A DNA stretch of 64,000 nucleotides from Monarcha castaneiventris obscurior (Eukaryota > Chordata > Aves > Passeriformes > Monarchidae): the NCBI GenBank assembly GCA_026261815.1, contig JAMPIT010000848.1:1240001-1304000 (forward strand), written 5' to 3'. This document shows positions 52,054-63,188 of the stretch, piece after piece; within the stretch, counting starts at the first letter, position 1, and each line of letters starts with the position of its first letter. The notes beneath the pieces were generated by a model. The model was not told the DNA's origin, searched no databases, and saw only the letters and a program-made list of their open reading frames with translations. Made by a program: the position numbers and the translations under genes.

Positions 52054-52183
52054 TATATAAACAGCAAACAAACAGACGCTAAAATTAATAGAGGAATGAA
52101 CGGAAGTTATGGAGGAGTTACGAAGTTAAATGAAAAGGTGAAAGTGTTATCTCTCTCCGAAAAACATTTGGGAATCTTTTATA
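52054..52183 (-). promoter_or_regulatory. TENP: candidate TATA boxes for TENP
   Basis: On - there is TATAAAAG at 52,183-52,176 and TATATA at 52,059-52,054, about 300-430 bases before the first coding exon. A donor CAGCAA|GTGAGA lies at 52,023-52,018, so a leader exon starting near 52,150 is possible. The coding exon opens with an acceptor (CTCCTCTTCCTCCAG), so an upstream leader is expected. Which TATA is used cannot be told. Confidence 0.35.
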
Positions 52184-52871
52184 ATGTCTTTAATGCTCTT
52201 ACAACATTACCAAAAAAACTAATCCAGAAAGTTTAACCAGCAGAAAACATACACATTTATCTCGATCTTTGCAGACAGCATCACTTCTGATGAGGGCTGA
52301 CCCTTACGGAGACACATAAGAGTAAGTAGGATCAATGCCTGTATCAAGCTATTCAGTTTGCAAAAGTATCTTTACCTCTCTTGGCTGGTCTTCCCATTCT
52401 TCTCACTCCGTCTGTGCCTTGCCTTGGCCACACCGAGGAATTCTGCTCGTTTTATAGATCCTCCAACCCCACGCTGATGGGGCAGGAATTGGCAGAGAGG
52501 GCTGGGAACCAGGACACTGGGGGGAGGCTTTGTTTTCTGTTCCATTTTTGTTGTTTCCTTATACACTCGATTACTTTGGGCGTTGACCTGGCGAGGTGAA
52601 GGATTGAACACAAGGTGCTGGGGCAGCTTGTCTTCACTGTGGTTTTCCTGAGGAGCTCAAAGAAACGCCTGTGGGTAGAGGGTGCTGAGAAAGAAAACAT
52701 TTCTAGAAAGCAAACAGGTTGGTTTCTTTGCTCTGTAACCACCCTTTCTTCTGAACACCACAGGGACAACACCTCCATGTCCACCTCTGCTATGCACACG
52801 CTGAGAGCTGGGGGTGTACAGCTTGGAGAAGGCTCCAGGGAGAACTTCAAGCTCCTTCTGGTGCCTAAAGG

Positions 52872-53183
52872 TGCTCCAAGAGAGCTGGAGAGGGACTTGT
52901 GACAAAGGCATGGAAAGACGACAAGGGGAAATGGCCTTAAACCCACAGAGTGCAGGATTATATCAGAGATAAGGAAGAAATGCTTCCCTGTGAGGGTGGT
53001 GAGGCCCTGGCACAGGGTGTCCACAGAAGCTGTGGCCGCCCCACCCCTGGAAGTATTCAAGATCGGGCTGGATGCGGCTTGGAGCAACCTGGTCTAGAGG
53101 AAGTTGTCCCTGCCCATGTCAGGCGGTGGAAATGAGATGAAATTTAAGGTCACTCACAACCCAGATTATTCTAGGATTCTACG
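52872..53183 (+). mobile_element. CR1 retroposon 3' end
   Basis: A well-preserved CR1 tail. In order it shows 'ccaagagagctggagagggacttgtgac', 'ataaggaagaaatgcttccctgtgagggtggtgaggc', 'ccctggaagtattcaaga', 'gttgtccctgcccatg', and a terminal ATTATTCTAGGATTCTA. It is the longest CR1 piece in the window and sits between TENP and the BPIFB6-like pseudogene. Confidence 0.92.
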
Positions 53184-55608
53184 AGAGGCTGCTGTGGTTT
53201 GTGTCACTCTCCCAGCTGGACAGCTCAGACCAGAAGAGATGAGATCAGCACATGACCTGAAGGAGAGTCTGGCAATTTAATAAGGATGTTTTTCTTTTCC
53301 ATCAGGCCTGGGTAAGTCTCTTGAACGTAACAGAAGTGTTTCTATTGCGTTCAGTTCTGTCGAGTTTTAGACCAGATAGGAGATAATAAATGGCCTATGT
53401 GCAGTAATGCCTTCCTTTCTTTAATCCATTCCCAACAGGAAGCCATTGGCAATATTTATTACAACTGGCTAGAAAAATGGTGGGTGACATCCCCTCCCTT
53501 TGATAATGTCTCTACAGGCAGTGAAACCATTCATGGGAGGGAATAAGGGTTCCCCTCCTTCTTGTACTTGATGTTCATTGTCTTCTTCTGGCTTCCTTTT
53601 GGCCTGGAGGACAGAGCATGGACCCCCGCCAACACCATGAACACGCAACCTCCCTGGCCTCACCAGTTCCCCTTTGTGTTCTGACTTCCCCCATCCCTCC
53701 CTAATGCTTGTGACTTCAGCTTTGAGGCATGACGGGTCTCCCAGAAAGGGTTGAGTTGCCCATTGTGGTCTGGCTGCTTGGGCAGTGGGGTGAGGGGTTC
53801 AGGGCTTGTTGAAACACCTGCAGCTTGGGCAGTGACCATTGTCCTTTGTGCGTCGGTGATGTGAGGTGCCGGGTGTTGGTTCCAGGTGCATTTTGACAAG
53901 TCCAAAGCCTTTGGCTCTCCCCAGCACTCTGCTGCTTTCCTGTTCAGCATGACAGGGAGATGCCAAGAAAAGCAGCATTTTGGCCACTCTGTGCATTTCC
54001 ACCGAAGGCATCCTGGAAGCAGTGTCAAGAGAAAATATGAAGACCGATCAACCTGCCAAGGGAGAGCAGGATTTACACTTCCACCCTCGTGTAGTCAGCC
54101 CGTTGGGAGTCAAGAAATGTGTTCAGAAAAGTAAATCCATTGAGGCAGTTGTAACCCTCAGACGAGTCCCCTGCAGTCACGGGAGGTGTTTTGTGGGATC
54201 TGATTTTGGCTGGGACATGGACACAGCTTAGGAAAGTATTTGAGAAATGAGTCTTTGATGTGTTTTAGAGCAGCAGCTGGGAATTTGCCCCGTGGCTCCT
54301 TTTCCCAGTGCAGGAGGTATCGGCAGCTCTACTTGAGATTGGGAATTTTCTGTGGAGCGTTATTATTTCCTCCAGCAGTGCAAGAGTTGGGGATAAGCTT
54401 CCACCACGGTGCTTAGAGGTGGATTTTCTGCTCTTGAAGAGCTGTTCTGGACCTGATGATGCCTGTGGAGGTTTAATTAGATGTCAGCTCACAGCATAAT
54501 GACTGATCAAGTTACTAACACAAAAGTGTCTTTCTGGCATGGTGTGCCCCTTGTCCGGAGTTACTTATAAATCTTACACTCCTGTCAGATAAGATGTAAA
54601 TCTCCTCGTCTGGGCTTAGCAGCGGGCCACTGAGCACAGCTCCGGGAGGGAGGTAATGAGGGATTAAACCTCATGAGAAGTTTTATACAGAAATGAAGAG
54701 AGGAAATAAATTATTTCGTGCTGCATTAACTCAGCAGGCTTAGCTCCCAGAGGAGAGTCCTGCTGGGCGGGGTACAAAAGAGGGGATGGGTTAGGACACT
54801 GTGGTGGGGACAAGTCTAACGGGAGGCCACAGGGACAGGCACAGCCTGGAGGAGAGCTCTGTGCAGCCTGTTTGCAGTCTGGTGGGATGGCTGAATTGAC
54901 CTCCCATGGTGGAGCTGGGACAGGGTTGGGGTTGAGGACCCCATTCTTTCGGCAGGTGAATGCTCTTTTCACCCTCACTCCAACCCTGCCTGAAATCAGT
55001 AAGAACATTATTGAAGTTATCACAATTTTCACTGGGTTATCCCCCAGCTGCGCCCACGTCGTCCCACAGTGATTGCACAGCCCCATGAGCCTTTGGGGAG
55101 TGGGAGCTGCTCATTCCTGAGTCACAATTACACATGTGGCTCCAAGAGCAGAACTTACCACTGCCCATCTTGGGCTTCTCCCTGCTCCCAATTCTGTCTG
55201 TACTATGTAATTAAGGTGATCAGGTTTTTCCTTCGGACCTTGTGCACAAGTCTCTGTTGGCTGGGCGCTCTCATTTGGGAGCAGAGCATGAGAACTTTCC
55301 CAAACTTTTAGATTTTTCAGTGAAATTATTTGTATTGGGGACATTGGAGAGCCTCAGTGACCAATCACATAACAGTATCACCCAGCCATTTAATTCTTTA
55401 GGTTCTCCTCTTGCTCAGTCAGGTTTTAGAGCCTCACTTTTCCTTACATCTCCCCAGGAGACCAGCAGGGGTTCTGGTTGTGTTGGGATGAAATATTTTA
55501 ATAGATATATATCATACAGTGCAGTGGGAGCTCTGCAAGCCCTTTCCCTCTGGCACAATCTCCTCTCTGGAGGTTCTGTGGCAAACTCATATTCTGCAAA
55601 CTCTCCAG
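53184..55608. other. spacer upstream of the BPIFB6-like pseudogene
   Basis: Exon 1 of the pseudogene (signal peptide exon ending in phase 1) should lie here, but I could not find one with a hydrophobic leader and a donor in the right phase. Open frames such as the one at 54,872-55,072 lack both. No other gene is seen. Confidence 0.45.
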
Positions 55609-58600
55609 CAGTCTCGGCTGCTCTAAACGGGAGTGATCTTCTGCAGGAAATGGTAGAGGAAGGCATTAAAAAACCCAACACCAAACCCACGAAAGGCATC
55701 TCAGGGTGAATGATGAGCAGCAGCCTCGCACTGCGAGCCCGGAGCTGAAGACAAGCAAATAAAAAGGGGAGGTTGGGAAGTGTCAGCCCGGACGCAGCCA
55801 TGAATCACTCCCTGATAACAAGTGGGATATTAAAGCTGGTGATATTCTGCTTTGCTGTGTCTACAAACACAAGGAGAAACCATAAATTAAAGGGAGCAAA
55901 GAGCGTCAGCTCCTGCCTCAGCACTGTCTGGGGCAGGTGTCAGAGCTCTGCAGTGTGGGGGGGGTCATCTTTTTCTATGGTGTCCCGATTAAACCTCTGA
56001 ATTTCTGGGGGATTAGGCCTGGCTCTTCATCTCCCAGATCCATGCAGAGCGGGGGCATGGAGATGTCTGAATGCCAAAACAGTTCTTTCCTGATTTTCTT
56101 CAAAATAATACTGTGTGATTTTTTGTTAGGAAGAAACATGTTTCTACATTTAAAAGCAGATTTAAATGGAAAGTGTGAAAAACAAGAGGAAGAAAAAAGG
56201 AAGTGAGCATATCAGCCGGAGGTGATTTTGCTGTAAGTATCAAATCCCTCACATCAAGCTCTGACTGTTCTCCTTTTCACAGCTCTTTTCCTCTGTCTTT
56301 GCTTTAGGCTTAAGGTGAGAAGTTTCTGTTTCCTGGTGATCTGTCTGCTGTTCTCCCTTGGCTTGGGTTTCTTCATGGCTTAGTCCAAATGAGCATCACC
56401 AGAAAAAAGTGAATGGGATCCAGTATCCATGGAGAGCACAGCTGGGGGATCTGGGAGATTCGCTAGTCCCTGGGGTTTATCCTGTGCTGACCTAACTTTG
56501 CTCTGAGCAGCTTTACAAAAGGAAATATGGAAATCACGCTGGTTGCATACCCGATAGTCCGAGGGCAGCTGGGGCAGGACACCAGGTTCAGCCCCAGGAA
56601 CTCCCATATCACCTCTGTCAGTGTTTGAACCAACCCCTCCAGCAGGTAAATCCCAAAGGACACATCGCTAGTGTGCTGGGATTGGCAATTCCTAAGGGAC
56701 AAGTAACAGCAGTGTTAGATATTTCAGTCTTCAGGTTTGGATTTCTGCAGAACACAAATACTTTTTGCAGCTTTTTTTTCTTTTTGCTACAAAAACCAAG
56801 GTTTTAAGGATAAATTCATGCCAGCTCTAGTAGTGCTATTCCATGCAATATGCATAGCTCTCTGTTTTGTACTCCCAGACTGTCAGAGTTTCTTTTAGGG
56901 ATGAAAACCTTCAGCTTCTTTTAAAACCAGAAGATGGCATTCTTGAGAAAAGATTTGCAAAGACAGAAAACACATTTTATTAGACAAGAGGCGCATTTTG
57001 CCTTCATCCCTACCAGATCATTTTCTTTGGTGTGTGACTTCCCCACCTTTTGCTCTCCAATAGATATTTATTGCTGTGAGCATGAGGGCTCTGAGGGTGA
57101 CAAGGTCTCCCTGCCCAGCGTCCAGCCCAAGTCATGAGCAGGGTCCTTCACAACACCATTCAGAGAGTGCTGCCAGCTCTGGGAATTCCCATCCTCCTCC
57201 CATCCTTGTTTCCCAGAGACCATCTCCTCTTCCCTCTCCTCCTCCTCCTCTGCCTCCTCCTTTTTCTCAGTGCACCGTAACAGGTTTCACAGTTTTGCTA
57301 AAAAAGGAGATTTCGGACTTGTGAAAAGGAGCATTTCCAGTCATCCCTGAGTTTATGCACCAAATGCACTGGTGCTGCTGGACGCCTCCTTGTCCCAGGA
57401 ATTTGGTGCACTGACAAAGCTGCCGTTGGGGTTGAGCACCTGCTTCCGAAAGGCTTTTCAAAGGGCAGCTTGCAGCCCCCTAAGATGTCAAAAATTCGGT
57501 CCCTTTTTAATCAGACACCTGTGGGACTCTCGCCCTGCTCTTTTCTCAGCTTAAGGCAGGTTTAATCCAGAATAAAACAATTCAGCCAGGGACAGAGAAA
57601 CTGAGGCAAGACCTGCTTTGTGTAAACAACAGTGGAGGCTCCTGCTGTTTGTGGGCGGGATCTGCACTGCTCTGGCAGCCTCAAAGCTCTGGTCTTGCCA
57701 GATGTTTCTGTGCAAGGTTCTCTCACACCTTTCTTCTCATCCTCCAGCTGTGTGCAGCTGTGGATGCTGTGCTCAACCATATAAATGCAAAATTCGCCAC
57801 CATGACTTGTAAGCTGGCATCCATCCATCCATCCCACCCATATCCTTCCCTTCCCCTGTCAAAGGACAAAGTGCATATCTGGTAATTTCTGTTTAGTTAC
57901 CCTTCTTTGCCACCATAGAGCCGAAATCCCTCTGGAAATTGCTGGGACCCGCCAGTACCCTTTGCTGAAGCTTCTGCTGAGCAGTGCTACTTTCATAGAG
58001 CTGGATTTGAAGGTGGCTGCTGCCAGCTGGCACTGGGTCTTGGAGTTGTGACATTCCTGAAATCCATTTTTTCAGAGGTGTTGGTTCCCCTCAGCTAAGT
58101 GTTTCCTGTGGAGTTTGTTGCTCCATTTCATTGCAGAGCAAAGCACCCATCATTTGATCCAAATGCAAATCTTAGAAAATAAAAAAAATGAGAGATGTGG
58201 GGCAGCAGACAGGGATGTTGGTTAAGAAAATGTCTGGGTGGGGTGCACTCAGGGGGGACGAGGATCCTGGTGGGGACGTCCTTTTGCTTTTCCTTTGTCC
58301 TTGCGGCAGAGCAATCTGGAGGCAGATTTGGATATTCGGGAAGAAAAGCTGTGGCTCTCCCTCGCTCTGCGAAGTTAACACGGCTGCCAGCACAGCAGAG
58401 GGACAGTCCCTCTGAGTGTGAGAGGGCACACGCTGCCTCTCACTCTTGCACTGTCACATAGAACCATGTTTTTCTCTGCCCGAGTTTTTTACAGTTATTC
58501 TAATTTTACCTATTGCCCTATTTTTACCGTGGGTTAAAAATAGACCAGGGCCATCATGATGTAATCCAGCTGACCTAAAACCCGGAGAGATGAAGTTGTC

Positions 58601-59914
58601 CTGGTTCAGGGCAGAGAAAATTCTCTGTATGGGAAGCAGCCTTTCTCTGGAAGGTGACTTACATAGAGCAAAGAGGATTCTGGAGGCCAAGGTTGGGGTG
58701 AGGAATTTGCTGAGGGAAGAGAAGGATGCTGAGTTTTCCTTCTCTGCATCTGCCTCAGGTGGCCTTGGCTTCCTCCCCCTGGGGATGTTTGGTGTAAATG
58801 AGGGGTCTGCACCGAGCTGGGATTGCTGCTGGAGATCTCAATTTGTATAACACTGTACCAGGAATTCTCTCCCCACAGCTTCTCCAGCTGCTTTCGTTAT
58901 CAATACCAGAGTCATTAAAAAAAAAACCGACAGAAAAAAACAGAGTGAATCCTGAAAATGAAAATGTTATTTCAAAGGAATCACATTTCAAGGAATAAGA
59001 AATGATGAATCAGCCTCCTAAACCATTTTCCCACAGGCACAAATGCTTGGAAGTGATCCCTGCTCTCAACGTACCATGTGTTTTTGTGGGAGTGTTTTGG
59101 TCACCAGGAACTCTCCCTGTGGGGTGGGAGACCTGGCACATTCCTCCTGTCCCCAGGACTCTCAGGGGCTCTCTAGGACAGTCACTTGCCGGCCCTTCCA
59201 TTGCAGTGGACCTGGAGAGGGAAAGTGTTGGGCAGAGCCTCCAGCTGCGTTCTGTCTGCCTTCAGAAATCCAGTCCTTCAGAGGCAAGAGGGGTCTGCCT
59301 GCATGGACATAGCCAATGCAAAGGATGAAAACAACTTATCTGAAGCCACTTTGAACATTGTTCTTATCCTCAGAATCAAACTCCCTTGCTATCACAGTTC
59401 TTTGCCTTTCTGAAGTCTCCAAAAATCAACACATCTGCCTTAACCACACATAAAACCAGCTGAAAAGGCAATAAAATTCCTCACCTTGCTAGATGCATTT
59501 ATCTATTTAACTCTTGGGGAGTATGCCAAAAGTAGAGACTAAACTAAAACACACAAAACCGAGAATTCCCACCCTGTTAATTTTCCCACTGAGTAATCCC
59601 AAAATGTTTTGGCAAGCAGGGAAATGCTGGAGATGCTGGCAGTACTCACCATGGCCGAGGTGTCTCCTACTTGTTTCAGGGGTGCTGTGTGCAGGGATCC
59701 TGTCTGACCTGCTGGGTAGCACCCACAGCATCAGTGGGGGCAAGGTAGGGACTCAGCCATGGTGGCTTTTCCATACCCTGGGTCACCCCAAGACTTTGTG
59801 CCATCAGCCCATCACACACAAGCACAGAATCAGCTTTTAAATCTCACCCAGGTGTTTTTGCTGTTAAATCCACAGAACGCACTAGTGCTGGACAAGCCTG
59901 TCACTGAGACCTGA
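55609..59914 (+). pseudogene. BPIFB6: BPIFB6-like gene, inactivated
   Basis: Readable exons in family order: exon 2 55609-55705 (AALNGSDLLQEM, KPTKGIS), exon 4 56511-56645 (FTKGNMEITLVAY), exon 6 57748-57808 (LCAAVDAVLNHIN), exon 7 57921-58012 (TFIELDLK), exon 11 58310-58374 (LDIREEKLWLSLAL), exon 14 59680-59744 (GVLCAGILSDLLGS), exon 15 59876-59914 (NALVLDKPVTET, stop). Against human BPIFB6 as I recall it, exon 2 (KPIKGIT), exon 4 (GNMEII), exon 6 (AIDAVL) and the last exon (ENALMLD) match best. Weaker remnants are exon 3 near 55,950-56,060, exon 5 near 57,372-57,434, exon 12 near 58,726-58,785 and exon 13 near 59,039-59,071. Damage: in-frame TGA at 56,626-56,628, exon 4 cysteine replaced by serine, exons 8-10 absent, exon 11 donor reads TT. 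Exon 1 was not found. Confidence 0.72.
57205..57289. repeat. CT-rich simple repeat
   Basis: A pyrimidine tract built on CTC/CCT triplets (CTCTCCTCCTCCTCCTCTGC) inside the pseudogene. It ends in TTTTTCTCAG, which mimics a splice acceptor, but what follows does not continue the family reading frame. Confidence 0.75.
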
Positions 59915-60160
59915 GGGATGGGGACTGTGTGGCTGCAATCCCCAATCCCCGCTGTGGCCAGGAGTCAGTGGGAATGGGGGAGGAGAGAGCAGCAGGGTGC
60001 TGGGCTTCCTGGAGGGTTTTTCCTTTTTTTTGGCTTTAACTTCACAAGCTGAAATAAAAAGACCTCCTGACCCCACAGCGAGACTGTCCTGCCATGCACT
60101 GTTGAAGCCAGCTGGGCATGGCTGGGCAGAGGCCATGTGTCTTGAAAAAGCTGATTCCTA

Positions 60161-60166
60161 AATAAA
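60161..60166 (+). terminator. polyadenylation signal after the BPIFB6-like pseudogene
   Basis: AATAAA 247 bases after the TGA at 59,912. A second AATAAA lies at about 60,402. Either may be the old 3' end signal of the gene. Confidence 0.45.
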
Positions 60167-60169
60167 TCA

Positions 60170-63110
60170 CATTTGCATTGTCAGGATGCACTATCCACAC
60201 CTCCCACAAGTCTGGGGTGCAAGAAAGTGACTCCCTGCTCCCAGGATGCACGTGCTGTGAGGGGTGGGGACAGTGCCCAGGGTTTAGGACCCCAGAAGGA
60301 GTTAGGTTCGGGCTGGTGTCGGGATTTATCAGCTGCTTCACTGATATTGATCCTGAGTGTGTAATTCACTGACTCCTGGATAATTTCTTGTCATTAGTAA
60401 GTCAATAAACAGCTTTGATCCTGACTTCATCGACATGATTGAACACCTTTCCTGGTGTCAGGGAGCTGGCGCTGAATGGAAGATATCTTTGCAAAGACTG
60501 CTGTGTTTTTACCACTAGAAAAACCTGCCAGGGAGGCGGGCTCCGGGAATCCCGTCTCTTCTCCACAGGGATTTGTTCTGCATCACCTGTAAGGACTCAT
60601 TCTCCTTGGGAGTTTTCAACCGTGAGGAAGCAGCTGTAGAACCAGCTCCCCATGAAAACGGGTTTGTGATGCCTCTCTTCATGCCACTGCAAACACGGGC
60701 CAGATTTCCCTTATGGTTTTTGCGTTAGCTAACAAATTAAACGGTTTGAGTTTCAATCTTTTGAGCAGAGCAAAAAAATGGATCCAAATATCAGTCCACT
60801 TTTTTCCCCAGAGAATTCAAGGCTGGGAATCTCAGGGACCACCTAATTAATTCTTCATGAAGCAGCCCTTCTGCTGAGCCCTACGATCACGTCACTGGTA
60901 CTGCTGACCTGGGGTTGATGTGCATCCTTGGCCAGGGCTGTCCCCCGGAGCCCTACACGGACCCAGCAGCCCTGATCCCTCAGCAACAGGGATGTACCAG
61001 TTTCTCAGTGGTTCCAGAGGGATGGCAGGGCAAACCTGGGTTTACTCAGGCAGACAGGCCATGTCTGAATGTTACCATCAGTGGGAGAGCAGAGCAGATC
61101 CACCTCATTTTCCAGCCACGGCTATGATATTTCCCCAGGCTGAGCTGACTGGAGCCTGCTGACCTCCTGCTACCATCAAGGTCTCAGATTCTTCTTAGGG
61201 ATACGTGCCCCTCACTCTTTGCCTGACACCTCCATTTCAGGTGATCCAAGAGTGGAGAATTGAACCTGTCTCTTCACACCTGTCCTATTCTTCTCCCTTT
61301 GACCAAATCCGTTCTAGTTTGTTCCATGTTTCTGTCTTCACTCAGTGATTTGTCTTTGTATTCATGGGGCTTTGAAAGTCACTTTAGCGAGACCTGGACA
61401 TCACAGTTTCATTCTCTTTATGGGAATCTGCTTCGGTTTTTTCAAAATATCCAATGGTCAGAGACCTCTGCATTCAGCAGCCTCTGGGGAGAGGCCAAGT
61501 TGCTGTCATGCCTGAAAGGTCACTGCGCAGGAGCTATTCCCGGAGGTGCCACCCTGCCCCTTCCCTGTGCACTGACCAGTATCGGGGCTGTGTTCATACT
61601 AATTCAGGTTTTGGAGAGTGGCTCCTGGAGTACGAAGCGATTCAGGATGGGTGATAACTTAATACCATCTTGTTAACACCCTCGTCCATGTTATCAAAGG
61701 TCATGATCTCACTATGACAGCCGGGCTTTGTGCTCTGGAGGTCCTGGCTGATCAGGTTGCAAGGAGAGTGACAACTCCTTCAGTGCTTTGCCATCTTTGC
61801 CACCCCTTCCTTGGCCTTTAACTAAGGTATTTTTTCAAAGCTGGAAATAATGTGTGTCCAAATCTGGCTAATATGCTGGAAATATTTATTTCCAAGTTTA
61901 CAGAAAGTATTAACACTGAGCAAGCAATTTTTTAGGATTATTTTTCAGCAGGGCTGGGGAGCAGCCATCACCATTCACTCCTGTTGTCAATGAGGACATC
62001 AGTGAGCAAAGAGTTCACCCCAGTCCCCTTGGCTGGTGCATTCTCCCTCCAGCACAGACAGCTTTTGCTGTGCTTGTCAGGATGTGCTCCATGCACAGGG
62101 ACCATGTTTGGGCTGGGGCTTAAAGTGGAAGGTTTCTTTTCCCTGCCCCAAAAAGTTGCTGCTCTTTGGGGCAGGGAAACTCTTTGTGTCTCCTGGCCAG
62201 CAACCAGGGCAGGGGCCTGCACAGAGCTGCAGGGAGGGGGCAGAAGACCCTGGGCAGCTGCAGTACATTTGTTGCATGGGGTGGTATGAAATGAAGATGT
62301 GCCCACAATGGGATCAACAATCCTTCCAGGACTTCAAAAATACCCCAAACCAACAAGCTCTGGCCTGGGAGTTTCCAGGTTAATAGCATCAGTCTCTCAA
62401 CTGTATCTTCCTGTTAAAGCCCATCCCACCTCCAGCCCTCTAGAGCACTCCGAGCAGAGCTGATGGACTTGGAAGCAGTTCCACACCAGGTAGATAAGTG
62501 CAGCGTTTTCCAGTTCGATGGTGTCTCGTCAAAGAGTCTGTCAGCTCAGGGTATCTGTTAGGCCATGACCATCTGCTCAGGCTGTGGGCAAGTTGGATGG
62601 GAATGCTGGGCATGTCCTGCTGGCCTGGACAGGGAATACCTGGCTCTGTGGGTATCGCCACAGTCTGTCTTTACACTGGAAAAGGTGCTGCCTGGACCTT
62701 CATTTATCATAATATGTGGCACATCCCCCCACATGGGCTTACTGCTCAGTACTGCAGCCCTGAGAACTGCAGAAATATGAGCAGCCAGGGGTGGCCAGTG
62801 TTTTGATACTTTTTTTTAATCAGAACATCAATTTTACTTGGAAAACAAAAAAAAAGAAAAAAAGTATTTTATCAGGGCATGACATCTCAGCCACGTCCGC
62901 ATCTTGACAGGCTGAAAGGATGCTGAACCAGGCACTCAGAGCTGGCTGAGTCTGCGCCTACAGGTCGTTGCTCAATGATTTACCTAACTCCTAATATCTC
63001 CAAGGAAATATTTGCAGTGGAAGTCACCAGAAACAAGACCTTGTTTGTTTTGCTCCCCACCGATTATTCTGGATGTCCCCAATGACATCACCTGCCTTTT
63101 TCCTGCTGTG
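60170..63110. other. spacer before the next gene
   Basis: No recognisable exon on either strand and no clear CR1. A short A-rich tract lies at 62,840-62,860. Open frames up to about 138 codons (61,260-61,676) show no domain or splice structure. Confidence 0.5.
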
Positions 63111-63116
63111 AAGCTC

Positions 63117-63188
63117 TATATATGAAGATCCTGGATCCCGGTGATCTTCAGAAGACAGGGACACCGGCTGGAGAGAGAGCTTGGTCAG
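63117..63188 (+). promoter_or_regulatory. TATA promoter and non-coding first exon of the next gene
   Basis: TATATAT at 63,117-63,123 is followed about 30 bases later by a purine-rich leader (GAAGACAGGGACACCGGC) ending in TTGGTCAG|GTAAGA at 63,188, a near-perfect donor. The layout copies that of the first BPI-fold gene at 32,850-32,972. The coding exons must lie beyond the window's right edge; a further BPI-fold gene is likely from position and strand, but this is inference. Confidence 0.5.

Noticed and set aside
54872..55072. Open frame with VNALFTLTPTLPE, somewhat like exon 3 of a BPI-fold gene.
   Set aside because: The required phase gives an immediate TGA, there is no donor at the right length, and it lies before exon 2 of the pseudogene.
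55503..55608. Upstream extension of pseudogene exon 2 that stays open back to an ATG (MKYFNRYIS).
   Set aside because: It lacks a signal peptide, and a splice acceptor with the family phase lies at 55,608. The extension is probably intron that is open by chance.
55800..55900. ATG followed by a hydrophobic run (MNHSLITSGILKLVIFCFAV) that could be a signal peptide exon.
   Set aside because: It comes after exon 2 of the pseudogene, has no GT donor in phase 1 and no downstream partner.
56463..56702. A minus-strand open frame reading YLLEGLVQTLTEVIWEFLGLN, which looks like a hydrophobic coding exon.
   Set aside because: It is the antisense of BPIFB6-like exon 4. The plus strand has correct splice sites and phase and matches BPIFB6, which explains the coding look.
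59211..59270. VDLERESVGQSLQLRSV after an acceptor-like TTCCATTGCAG, considered as a C-domain exon.
   Set aside because: It lies between better candidates for exons 13 and 14, has no donor in phase, and the match to the family is only by hydrophobic pattern.
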